Source of the DNA: Crocinitomicaceae bacterium
GTDB lineage: Bacteria; Bacteroidota; Bacteroidia; Flavobacteriales_D; Crocinitomicaceae
Reading direction: 5' to 3'
Length of the DNA: 64,000 bases
Assembly: GCA_021325675.1 (NCBI GenBank)
Contig: JAJTCM010000001.1
Span: 186,001 to 250,000 of the forward strand
Positions 1 through 7,513 of the stretch are shown in pieces. Under the pieces are notes generated by a model. It made no database searches. It was not told the origin of the DNA and saw only the letters and a list, made by a program, of their open reading frames with translations. A program made the position numbers and the translations under genes. Each line of letters begins with the position of its first letter. Positions within the stretch are counted from its first letter, which is position 1.

Positions 1-291
1 GACATGGATGAGATCAACCTGTTTTATAGTTTTGATTGCAGCATTAAAGCTCCTTCTCAGGCTGAGAAACTGCCCGATTTTGTTATTTTTTTTCGGGTAT
101 CGGACATGAATTACCTGGAGCTGGCCGTTTTGCTGTGTTTCAATCTCTGCTTCCGGGATTTTTTCCGAAGTGAAATAAAGCACTGTTACCCTATGTTTCT
201 CCGCCAAAAGCTCCGCATGCCGCTGGATAAAGTTTCCGTTGTAAGGATTTTCAGCAGTGGGATACCAGGAAGGAATAAGGAGAATGTGCAT
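1..291 (-). CDS. Glycosyltransferase family 4, N-terminal part (cut by window edge)
   Basis: Ninety-seven codons are visible on the minus strand, starting at the ATG at 291 and running off the window. The protein opens with ILLIPSWYPT, followed by NPYNGNFIQRHAELLA and VTVLYF. This is the typical first beta-strand and helix of the GT4-like donor/acceptor Rossmann domain (GT-B fold) of bacterial glycosyltransferases acting on surface polysaccharides. No signal peptide is seen, as expected for a cytoplasmic enzyme. The start lies 3 bases beyond the stop of the serine hydrolase upstream, so the two are probably co-transcribed. Substrate and linkage cannot be told from this part. Confidence 0.75.
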   Translation of the reverse strand, partial: MHILLIPSWYPTAENPYNGNFIQRHAELLAEKHRVTVLYFTSEKIPEAEIETQQNGQLQVIHVRYPKKNNKIGQFLSLRRSFNAAIKTIKQVDLIHV

Positions 292-293
292 GG

Positions 294-1583
294 TTACTGT
301 TTGATGAAACGGAAAACCCTGCTTTCATCAGCGATGGCAATTTTCAGGAAATAAACGCCCGGTTCGAAGCGGCGCAGGTCGAGCTTGCCGTTTTCAGGCT
401 TTTGCGCGTAACTCTTACCTTGAATATCAATGATTTCAACAGATTCCGCTGCTTCAGCGCTTTTGATAACTAAATAATCCTGTGCAGGGTTCGGGTACAG
501 GCTGAATGTTTCCGTATGGATTTCCTGGCTTCCCTGGACGCAAGGCAACAAGTTGATCCTTCTCCAGATGCTGTCGTTATATTCGTTCCCGATCAGGCTC
601 GTTCCGTCGTGCTCACCCATGCGCACAACCACCACGTTCTGTGAAGGTACAACATTGATGACCTGTGCATTTTTCCCCATGGCGGCAAAAGCATCATCAG
701 GGGCGTTTGGCAGGGCGTCCGTGTTCACCGTAAATTGAACGGTAGATGAAGGGATCATATACGATCCTTTGCCGTTGAGCCAGGTGAGATAACCGTAGGA
801 CGGGTTGTAAGGCTGTGAAGTATTTGTCATCGCCTGGAAATAGGCCGGATCATCGAGCACAGGCGTTCCGTTCCAGTTACCCTCAGCAAGCATCAGTAAG
901 CCAAAGCGGGCCATGCTCCGGGCGTTGCTCAGGTTTACGTTATTGTAATCAACGGGATAAAAAAAGCCGTTCATTCCGATTTTACTGCGGATTTTTTGAT
1001 TGACATACGTTGTCAGGTTCACACCGGTAGCAGCTTCGATCACACCGTCAAGCAAAGTATACGGGCCATTGTGGTAAGACCAGCGTGTTCCGGGTTCAGC
1101 TTCGTAAACCAGGCATTCCGGATCGGTGCAGTAATGATCTCCGGTGTGTCCCAGTCCGGAAGTCATTGTCAGCTGGTGCCAAATCGTAATTTTTTCTTCC
1201 TGGGCAGGGGTGAGGGAAGTCCAGCCGGTTCCGAGATAGTGTGATGTCGTGTCCGTTAATTCGAGGTAACCTTCGCGCTGTGCAATTCCGACGGCCATAG
1301 CGGTGAGCGTTTTTCCGGCAGAATTCCAGACGTAGAAGCTGTCGCGGGTAAATGTGCCGTAATACCATTCGAAGACGATCTTGCCGTCTTTCAGCATAAT
1401 GAAAGCCTTGCTGTTGGTTTCTTCGAGGTAATCGTGCAACACATCTATATTGTCCTGGCAGTAGCCGAGGCTTAATGGATCGATTGTTTCCCAGGTTGTT
1501 CCGGCGAGCGGCGGGAAATACAATTCCTGCGTCCTTGCTGAAAATGCAAGCAGGAAGCCAAGCAGTAGAAGTATAGATTTCAT
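294..1583 (-). CDS. Secreted class C beta-lactamase-family serine hydrolase with T9SS type A sorting domain
   Basis: The 429-residue protein has an N-terminal signal peptide (about 1-18). The serine hydrolase domain carries the SxxK motif as S88-A-G-K91 in a VWNSAGKT context and the YxN motif as Y170-H-N172. These are the catalytic signatures of the penicillin-binding / class C beta-lactamase superfamily, which includes esterases and peptidases. From about residue 360 a sorting domain begins with LYPNPAQDYL and ends with VYFLKIAI and RVFRFIKQ, typical of T9SS type A cargo. The protein should be exported and attached to or released from the cell surface. The substrate is unknown; esterase or peptidase is more likely than antibiotic resistance. 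The cysteine desulfurase stop lies just upstream (1586). Confidence 0.88.
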   Translation of the reverse strand: MKSILLLLGFLLAFSARTQELYFPPLAGTTWETIDPLSLGYCQDNIDVLHDYLEETNSKAFIMLKDGKIVFEWYYGTFTRDSFYVWNSAGKTLTAMAVGIAQREGYLELTDTTSHYLGTGWTSLTPAQEEKITIWHQLTMTSGLGHTGDHYCTDPECLVYEAEPGTRWSYHNGPYTLLDGVIEAATGVNLTTYVNQKIRSKIGMNGFFYPVDYNNVNLSNARSMARFGLLMLAEGNWNGTPVLDDPAYFQAMTNTSQPYNPSYGYLTWLNGKGSYMIPSSTVQFTVNTDALPNAPDDAFAAMGKNAQVINVVPSQNVVVVRMGEHDGTSLIGNEYNDSIWRRINLLPCVQGSQEIHTETFSLYPNPAQDYLVIKSAEAAESVEIIDIQGKSYAQKPENGKLDLRRFEPGVYFLKIAIADESRVFRFIKQ

Positions 1584-1585
1584 AA

Positions 1586-2725
1586 TCAGGCAGTAATCGG
1601 GGTGAAAATTTCCCGCAGGCGTTCTACGGCAAATTCAACTTCTTCTTTTTTATTCAGATGTGAAAAGGAAAAACGGATTGTCGGACGGTTTACATCGGCT
1701 TCAATACCTTCCAATACATGAGAGCCTTTATTTGCACCTGAGGTACAGGCGCTTCCACCGCTGCAGGCCACACCTTTCAAATCGAGGGTGAACAGGAGTA
1801 TGCCGGATTTTTCGTTTTTAGGAAAAGAGCAGCTCAATACGGTGTACAAGCTTTTTGCAGGCTCTGTTTCACCGTTGAAGGACACGTTTTCGATTTTTTG
1901 CTGAAGCATTTCCATGAAATAGCTTTTGAGGCCCTGCACATGCTGCTGGTGGGCTTCGAGGTTATCGTAAGCGATTTCGATAGCTTTGGCCAGGCCGACA
2001 ATTCCGGCGATGTTTTCTGTACCAGCGCGAAAACCACGTTCCTGTGCACCGCCGTGAATGAGGTTCGACGGTTTGATAGCTTTGTTGATGTATAAAAAAC
2101 CGATCCCTTTCGGGCCATGCAGCTTATGTGCCGCGCAGGTCAGGAAATCAATATCAAGATCTTGTAAATCAAAGGCGTAATGCCCCATGGTTTGAACGGT
2201 ATCCGAATGGAAATAAGCATTGTATTTCCGGCAAAGCGCTGAAACACGCTTCAGGTCGAGTAAAGTTCCGATTTCATTGTTGGCGTGCATCAAAGAAACG
2301 AACGCGTTTGAGCTTTGCTGCAGTAATTCTTCCAGGTGGGCGTAATTGACGCTGCCTTTCGCATCCAGGTTGACATAGCTTAACCGTATGTTTTTGTCGT
2401 GGGCATATTTTTCGGCTGTATGGCCAACTGCGTGATGCTCGATTTTACTCGTAATAATGTGTTTTACGCCCAGCTGTTCGATCGCTGTCACAAAAGCCAT
2501 GTTGTCTGCTTCCGTTCCACCGGAGGTAAAAATAATTTCTCCCGGCGAGCAGTTCAGGTATTTCGCTACCGTTCTCCTGGAAGTTTCCAGTTTTCCCTTG
2601 GCTTCCCGGCCAAAAGCATGACTTGAAGATGGGTTTCCGAAAGTGTTTTTCAGCGTTTGACACATTGCATCAACAACTTCCGGTAAAATCGGCGTCGTTG
2701 CTGCATTATCGAAGTATACAGGCAT
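1586..2725 (-). CDS. Cysteine desulfurase (IscS/NifS-like, class V aminotransferase)
   Basis: This PLP enzyme removes sulfur from cysteine for iron-sulfur clusters or thio-modification. The protein opens with the family start MPVYFDNAATTP. The PLP lysine is K201 in CAAHKLHGPKG, preceded by the HSDTVQ aspartate segment. The active-site cysteine is C327 in GGSACTSG. Length (379 residues) is normal for NifS/IscS-like enzymes. The ATG at 2725 is preferred over an upstream in-frame TTG because it matches the family N-terminus. No iscU or other cluster-assembly gene is nearby, so whether it serves general Fe-S assembly or tRNA thiolation is open. Confidence 0.9.
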   Translation of the reverse strand: MPVYFDNAATTPILPEVVDAMCQTLKNTFGNPSSSHAFGREAKGKLETSRRTVAKYLNCSPGEIIFTSGGTEADNMAFVTAIEQLGVKHIITSKIEHHAVGHTAEKYAHDKNIRLSYVNLDAKGSVNYAHLEELLQQSSNAFVSLMHANNEIGTLLDLKRVSALCRKYNAYFHSDTVQTMGHYAFDLQDLDIDFLTCAAHKLHGPKGIGFLYINKAIKPSNLIHGGAQERGFRAGTENIAGIVGLAKAIEIAYDNLEAHQQHVQGLKSYFMEMLQQKIENVSFNGETEPAKSLYTVLSCSFPKNEKSGILLFTLDLKGVACSGGSACTSGANKGSHVLEGIEADVNRPTIRFSFSHLNKKEEVEFAVERLREIFTPITA

Positions 2726-2820
2726 GTACTCTAAATTTAGTAACAAAAATAGGAAGAAAAAAGCAAAGAAAAAAATATGAATAGTGCTGAAATAGCCGGA
2801 ACTATTGTATTCTTAGTTTT

Positions 2821-2956
2821 TTAACCATGAAATTACACGAATTAACACGAATGAGCTTGTAAAATTAGTGATGGTAATATTTCACGAATGCAATGAGTAT
2901 GGATTTCGGGAAAATTAGTGCAATTACCTGCGGTGCTGTTTCGCGGTCGTGGTTAA
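2821..2956. repeat. Intergenic element with inverted ends, CACGAAT family, copy A
   Basis: The 136-base stretch fills the gap between the desulfurase and the DoxX-like gene. Its ends are TTAACCATGA and TCGTGGTTAA, which are inverted with one mismatch. The interior holds AATATTTCACGAATG, shared exactly with the element at 6059-6177, and two AAAATTAGTG segments. No coding potential is seen. Confidence 0.6.
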
Positions 2957-2957
2957 A

Positions 2958-4100
2958 CTAAAATGCTAGTTTATTTAAGCTTACACGCTGCTTGTTGTTG
3001 TGATACTGAAATTCAAGCTTTAAACCCGGATTTTGTTGAAAATACAGCTCTGTTTTTTGCGGGTTTCGCAGCTGGATCCCATTTTTACCCGGCAGGTAGC
3101 GAAATGCAAAATCGATGAACCGGTCTTCCGCTGTCTGAACAATAAAATAGGCCTGGCGGTGAATGAAAATACGCTTGATTTCCGTGCCTTGCTTTAATCC
3201 AAGCTCTTTCGCAAGCAGCATATGTTCACCGTTAACAGCATAAGCGCCGTGAAACTTGGGCCTTGGATAGTTGTCATCGTTGAAGTTTGCGGTTGAAAAA
3301 GCCAAAAACGTGGATTCGAAAAAAATGTAGAAGATTAACGTGAAGCGGATCAGGCGTTTCAGGCGGAAATTCAGGCTTATTTCCGGTTCAGGGCGGCAAA
3401 TAACAGCGTTTTCCCTAATAAAAAATGCCAGCAGCTCCCGACGGTACCAAAGCAGGATCAATAAGCTCAGCAGGAGCAGAAAGGAAGAGAGGATTTTTAC
3501 TTCAATGCCGTAAGCAAAATTTATCATTAACACATGCAGCATTACGCCGAAAGAAAGCAAAGCGCCCAGCTTACGTGTTTTCCGAAAAAAAAGAAGCATA
3601 CCCGCCAACACTTCAAGCAGGCCGCTGAAAAGCGAATAACTGTAAGATTTTCCCATCACCGACCAATACAAAATGTCTTTATCCAGCTTTCCGAAAGGCG
3701 TATGCAAAATGTTGGGCTCCGGGGAATAAAACTGGTGCTTGAAAACTTTGTCAAAGCCATATTTCATTAAGAAAAAAGCAAGAGTGTACGAACAAACGAG
3801 CAAATACAACTTATTCAGAAGCTCCGGTGAAAGCCAGCGTATTTTGAGCAAAGGCCAGCTTATCAGTGGCGAAATTAAAACAAGGAAAAATGTATGAACT
3901 AATAAATCAGGTGAATCGGAATATAAATGTCCCTGGAAATCACAGTTAAAACCGATAACAGAACAAATTCCCTGTTCCAGCCATATAAAAATGTGCTCGT
4001 ACGAAAAAGCGGGGTGCTGAATGAAATGTAATGGAAAAGGCAATGTGAGCGTAAAAAGCAGCACAAAAACCAGGACATTTATTTTCAGCGCCCGGGTCAT
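2958..4100 (-). CDS. DoxX-like polytopic membrane protein
   Basis: The 380-residue protein has about seven hydrophobic segments, around 7-27, 66-85, 94-113, 153-172, 178-200, 203-220 and 250-272. It ends in a soluble C-terminal region of about 100 residues. The middle part (KYGFDKVFKHQFYSPEPN, then SGLLEVLAGMLLFFRKTRKLGALL) resembles DoxX/DoxD-type quinone-associated membrane domains, but the match is by eye only. It starts inside the stop of the small exported protein upstream (4-base ATGA overlap), so translation is probably coupled. The conserved gene order suggests it works with the two paralogous exported proteins. Function unknown. Confidence 0.6.
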   Translation of the reverse strand: MTRALKINVLVFVLLFTLTLPFPLHFIQHPAFSYEHIFIWLEQGICSVIGFNCDFQGHLYSDSPDLLVHTFFLVLISPLISWPLLKIRWLSPELLNKLYLLVCSYTLAFFLMKYGFDKVFKHQFYSPEPNILHTPFGKLDKDILYWSVMGKSYSYSLFSGLLEVLAGMLLFFRKTRKLGALLSFGVMLHVLMINFAYGIEVKILSSFLLLLSLLILLWYRRELLAFFIRENAVICRPEPEISLNFRLKRLIRFTLIFYIFFESTFLAFSTANFNDDNYPRPKFHGAYAVNGEHMLLAKELGLKQGTEIKRIFIHRQAYFIVQTAEDRFIDFAFRYLPGKNGIQLRNPQKTELYFQQNPGLKLEFQYHNNKQRVSLNKLAF

Positions 4101-4522
4101 TTAGCCGGTTTGAAAACAAAAATGGAAGCCCCGCCCAGGAACAGGATCAGCGCAAGTAAGTAAAGGGAATTTTTCTTTTCAGCCGGGGGTGCAACAACCT
4201 TGTTGAAGAACTTGCCTTCAAAACCGATAAATTCAGTGCTTGAGGGGTAAAAGCGCTTGATTTCGTCCAGTGTATATTGCCCGGTGAAATAAGGATGGTC
4301 GCAAACCGTATCGTTTTGTCCCCAATCCAGGAATTCGACAATGCAGTTGTTCTTCAGTAATTTGATTTTTTTGATCCGCGGGGCGATTTCACCAAAATTA
4401 TCCGGGTAAGCATCTGCCGAATAACTGGCGTCGGAACCGCTGTGGCTTTTATGTGCAATAAGCTTTGTTTGCGAAAAAAGGCTTCCGGAAAACAGAAGAA
4501 ATACAAAGAGAGGAGTTCTCAT
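4097..4522 (-). CDS. Small exported membrane-anchored protein, paralogue of the next gene
   Basis: The 141-residue protein has a signal peptide (about 1-17, ending SLFSQ), an exported domain and a C-terminal membrane helix (about 118-137) with a basic tail. It shares with its upstream neighbour the blocks IAHKSHSG, DNFG, LKN-x-CIVE, DTVCDHPYF and GFE, in the same order. The His, Cys and Asp in these blocks could bind a metal or form a disulfide, but this is inference. It overlaps both neighbours by 4 bases (ATGA junctions), so the three genes form one translationally coupled operon. I do not recognise a named family. Confidence 0.65.
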   Translation of the reverse strand: MRTPLFVFLLFSGSLFSQTKLIAHKSHSGSDASYSADAYPDNFGEIAPRIKKIKLLKNNCIVEFLDWGQNDTVCDHPYFTGQYTLDEIKRFYPSSTEFIGFEGKFFNKVVAPPAEKKNSLYLLALILFLGGASIFVFKPAK

Positions 4523-4971
4523 AAGGTTTTTTGGTTTTTCGGTTGAAAAATATAGCTTGCTCCAAGTCCCAGGAAAATAAGGATTGCCAGGTAATAAAAC
4601 GACCCTTTTTTACTGGTTTTTTTCGCTTTATGTTTTTTGCCGGCCTTGTAATTCTCAAAGCCAACGATAACAATTTCTTTGGGGTACATCGCCCGGATTT
4701 GTTCCTCAGAATATCCTTTGTTGAAATACGGGTGGTCACAAACAGTATCCGGTCCGTACCAGTGTGCATATTTCTTGACCTCCACAATGCATTTGTTTTT
4801 CAGGATGATGATGGAATCAATTTCTTCCGGCGGCAAACCGAAATTATCCATGTAATCCGAAGAAAAGAAGTTGTTTTTGTCACCGCTGTGGCTTTTGTGG
4901 GCAATTTGCTTGGTTTGGGAAAAAGCCAGGCCAGCACAGGTAAAAACAACACATAAGAGCAGATTTTTCAT
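4519..4971 (-). CDS. Small exported membrane-anchored protein, first gene of the three-gene cassette
   Basis: The 150-residue protein starts at the ATG at 4971, which gives a clean signal peptide ending LAFSQ; an in-frame TTG at 4986 is less likely. The exported domain carries IAHKSHSG, DNFG, LKNKCIVE and DTVCDHPYF. A lysine-rich stretch and a C-terminal helix (about 127-144) follow. It is a tandem paralogue of the next gene, with conserved blocks spread over the whole length, so the pair arose by duplication. No catalytic signature is recognised. Confidence 0.65.
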   Translation of the reverse strand: MKNLLLCVVFTCAGLAFSQTKQIAHKSHSGDKNNFFSSDYMDNFGLPPEEIDSIIILKNKCIVEVKKYAHWYGPDTVCDHPYFNKGYSEEQIRAMYPKEIVIVGFENYKAGKKHKAKKTSKKGSFYYLAILIFLGLGASYIFQPKNQKTL

Positions 4972-5110
4972 AATTTTTCGCTTCAAATTTTATTTCGGTA
5001 CAGTCAATCGCTGAAAAAGTTCATACAAATTAACATTTTGGAATGAATAACTATTGTTTTTTGTCTGGAAAGCAGGCTGTAAACACCGTAATTTTATAAA
5101 AAAATTGTCC

Positions 5111-6034
5111 ATGAAATTACCGAAGGCCCTTAAACTAAGCGATGCAGCAACTTTTTTAAACTGTGAATTCGTCGGAAACCCGGATCATCTGATCACCGGG
5201 ATCAACGAAATCCACATGGTTGAAAGCGGGGACCTTGTTTTTGTGGACCACCCGAAATATTACGATAAAGCCCTGAACAGTGCGGCTACAACGATCCTCA
5301 TTGACAAAAAAACCGATTGCCCGGAAGGAAAAGGCCTGCTGGTGTCCAATGCCCCGTTCGATGATTTCAACAGGCTGACGCGCCACTACGATCCGGTAAT
5401 GCTGCAGGAAACAGATCGCGGCGCTGATACGCAAATCGACGAAACGGCTTTCATTTACCCGGGCGTTTTTATTGGCAACAGGGTAACGATTGAAAAAAAT
5501 GTGATCATTTATCCGAATGCGGTCATCATGGACAACACGATTATCAGGGAAGGCGCCAAAATAGGGCCGGGGGCGATCATCGGGCATTTTGCGTTTTATT
5601 ACAAGAAAAAACCAGCGGGCTTTGAGCAAATGCACTCCTGCGGCGGCGTGATTATCGGGAAAAACACGGATATCGGGGCTGGCTGCACGATCGACAAAGG
5701 CGTTTCAGCTTATACGATCATTGGCGACGGCACCAAGCTTGACAACCAGGTGCACGTAGGCCACGATACGGTTATCGGCAAAAACTGCCTGATGGCTGCA
5801 CAGGTCGGTTTGGCCGGCTGCGTTACCGTTGAAGACAATGTGACGCTGTGGGGACAGGTAGGCTGTGCGAGCGATGTTGTGATCGGCGAAGGAGCTGTTG
5901 TTTTGGCTCAGTCCGGGATTTCCAAGAGCCTGGAAGGCGGAAAAACGTATTTCGGCAGCCCTTGCGGCGAAGTAAAGGAGAAATTCAAAGAGCTGGCGGC
6001 ACTGAGACAATTGCCGGCTTTCATGAAGAAATGA
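5111..6034 (+). CDS. lpxD: UDP-3-O-acylglucosamine N-acyltransferase (LpxD), short form
   Basis: LpxD adds the second acyl chain to UDP-3-O-acyl-glucosamine in lipid A synthesis. The protein has an N-terminal uridine-binding-type domain (about 1-105) and then a left-handed beta-helix of hexapeptide repeats (about 106-300). The likely catalytic histidine is H218 in VHVGHDTVIG. The ATG at 5111 is chosen because MKLPKALKLSDAATFL fits the family N-terminus. At 307 residues it is somewhat shorter than most LpxD proteins and stands alone, away from lpxA, lpxB or fabZ. It may be a second LpxD paralogue; a related sugar N-acyltransferase is also possible. Confidence 0.8.
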   Translation: MKLPKALKLSDAATFLNCEFVGNPDHLITGINEIHMVESGDLVFVDHPKYYDKALNSAATTILIDKKTDCPEGKGLLVSNAPFDDFNRLTRHYDPVMLQETDRGADTQIDETAFIYPGVFIGNRVTIEKNVIIYPNAVIMDNTIIREGAKIGPGAIIGHFAFYYKKKPAGFEQMHSCGGVIIGKNTDIGAGCTIDKGVSAYTIIGDGTKLDNQVHVGHDTVIGKNCLMAAQVGLAGCVTVEDNVTLWGQVGCASDVVIGEGAVVLAQSGISKSLEGGKTYFGSPCGEVKEKFKELAALRQLPAFMKK

Positions 6035-6058
6035 TCTTGTTGGTTGACAGCAATTAAG

Positions 6059-6177
6059 GCCACAAATGCACGAATTGAAAAATATATTATAAATAATTAC
6101 AAAAGGGAGATAAATATTTCACGAATGGAAAAAATTCATGAGTGACTGTGAAGCAACATAATTCGTGCATTCGTGGC
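6059..6177. repeat. Intergenic element with inverted ends, CACGAAT family, copy B
   Basis: The 18-base ends GCCACAAATGCACGAATT (6059-6076) and AATTCGTGCATTCGTGGC (6160-6177) are inverted with a single mismatch, so transcripts would form a long hairpin. The interior contains AATATTTCACGAATG, shared with copy A. It fills nearly all of the gap between lpxD and the phosphatase gene. Confidence 0.7.
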
Positions 6178-6212
6178 AAATAACCTGAATTGAGGACAGT
6201 ATAAAAAATAAA

Positions 6213-7445
6213 ATGCAGGAAAAATTAATCCAACACCTGGAGAAAAAGATTTACGAAAATGAATTCCGGCTGACGTCGCTTTTGGAGATTACAACGGCGA
6301 TCAATTCCAACCAGTCTGTTACCCAGCTTTCGAAAATCTTTGAGTTCATTCTGCGAGAGCAGATTGGGCTGGATAAATTTTTGCTGTTTCACCGCCAGGA
6401 CGAATGGCAGGTTTTACTCAAGGTCGGTTTCAAAGGAAAGATCAAAGACATTAACGTAGAGCGCGATTTAAAGCGTTTTAAGGATATTACGCTCATTGAG
6501 TCTTCCCTGTCGCCGGTGATCAGTGAATTTGACGTTGTAGTGCCCGTTTTCCATAAGAACGAGCCTCTCGCTTTCCTGCTGCTGAGCGGTTTGGACCGGA
6601 TCAAAACGGACAGGCTGAGCCTGATGAACGAAATGAGCTTCATCCAGACGCTCACGAATATCATCGTTGTTGCCGTAGAGAATAAGCGGATGACGAAGCT
6701 CGGCATTATCCAGGAACGTATCCGGAAGGAGCTCGAAGTGGCCTCCGAGATGCAAAAGCTGCTGTTTCCTTCCGATCTTCCTTCCAACAAAAGAATGGAC
6801 CTTTCTGCGAAATATGTGCCGCGCCACGAAGTAGGGGGGGATTACTACGATTTCATCCCGCTGAACGACGACGAATATATCATTTGCATTGCCGACGTTT
6901 CAGGAAAAGGAATTGGCGCTGCGATGCTCATGGCGAATTTCCAGGCAACGATCCGGACTTTGTTCGCCTACCAGCGTTTTGAGCTGGCTTTCCTGGTAGA
7001 AGAGCTGAATAAAAAAGTGCTCAAAAGCGCTAAAGGGGAGAAGTTCATCACTTTTTTCATTGCGCATTACAACATCAATACCCGTGAGCTGCATTACATT
7101 AATTCCGGGCATAACGCACCAATCCTGACCAACGGGAAAAAATACGAGTTGCTCGACCAGGGTTGCATCGGTTTGGGTATGCTGGATGAAATCCCTTTCA
7201 TCAACGAAGGAAGGCTTACCGTTGGGAACAACACGACTTTAGTGATGTATACAGACGGGATCATTGAGCTGGAAAACGAGAAAAACGAATTCTTCGAGCT
7301 GGAACGGCTGATAAAGCTGGTACATGCGTATTATCCGCTTAAAATGGAAGACCTCAACAACCTGATTTTCTCCAAGCTCGACGAATGGCGCGGAAAACGC
7401 AGCTTCGAAGACGATACGGCGATTTTCAGCTGCAGGTTCTTTTAG
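6213..7445 (+). CDS. RsbU/SpoIIE-type PP2C protein phosphatase with N-terminal sensor region
   Basis: The first 25 or so residues are coiled-coil-like. A GAF-like sensor segment (about 25-160) and a short linker helix follow. The SpoIIE/RsbU PP2C phosphatase domain (about 185-410) has EVGGDYYDF, CIADVSGKGIGAAMLMA, HYINSGHNAP and MYTDGIIE motifs carrying the metal-binding aspartates. Such enzymes dephosphorylate serine or threonine on small partner proteins in partner-switching circuits. No anti-sigma kinase is adjacent; a SiaC-like protein and a Ser/Thr kinase lie about 24 kb away. Cytoplasmic, no membrane helix. Confidence 0.88.
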   Translation: MQEKLIQHLEKKIYENEFRLTSLLEITTAINSNQSVTQLSKIFEFILREQIGLDKFLLFHRQDEWQVLLKVGFKGKIKDINVERDLKRFKDITLIESSLSPVISEFDVVVPVFHKNEPLAFLLLSGLDRIKTDRLSLMNEMSFIQTLTNIIVVAVENKRMTKLGIIQERIRKELEVASEMQKLLFPSDLPSNKRMDLSAKYVPRHEVGGDYYDFIPLNDDEYIICIADVSGKGIGAAMLMANFQATIRTLFAYQRFELAFLVEELNKKVLKSAKGEKFITFFIAHYNINTRELHYINSGHNAPILTNGKKYELLDQGCIGLGMLDEIPFINEGRLTVGNNTTLVMYTDGIIELENEKNEFFELERLIKLVHAYYPLKMEDLNNLIFSKLDEWRGKRSFEDDTAIFSCRFF

Positions 7446-7513
7446 GATTATTAGATGTATTAATCAGCATTACTCTAACAATCTAAAAATCTCATTCTCT
7501 ATTCCATTTTCAA

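Noticed and set aside
4-354. 116-codon plus-strand frame at the window start
   Set aside because: The minus strand over 1-291 encodes a convincing glycosyltransferase N-terminus, and the frame crosses the serine hydrolase end.
294-1583. Antibiotic-resistance beta-lactamase
   Set aside because: The protein has SxxK and YxN motifs, but its size, sorting domain and context fit the broad serine hydrolase family better than a dedicated resistance enzyme.
4531-4956. Long plus-strand frame opposite the small exported protein
   Set aside because: It is the antisense shadow of a gene with clear signal peptide and a paralogue; no family features in the frame.
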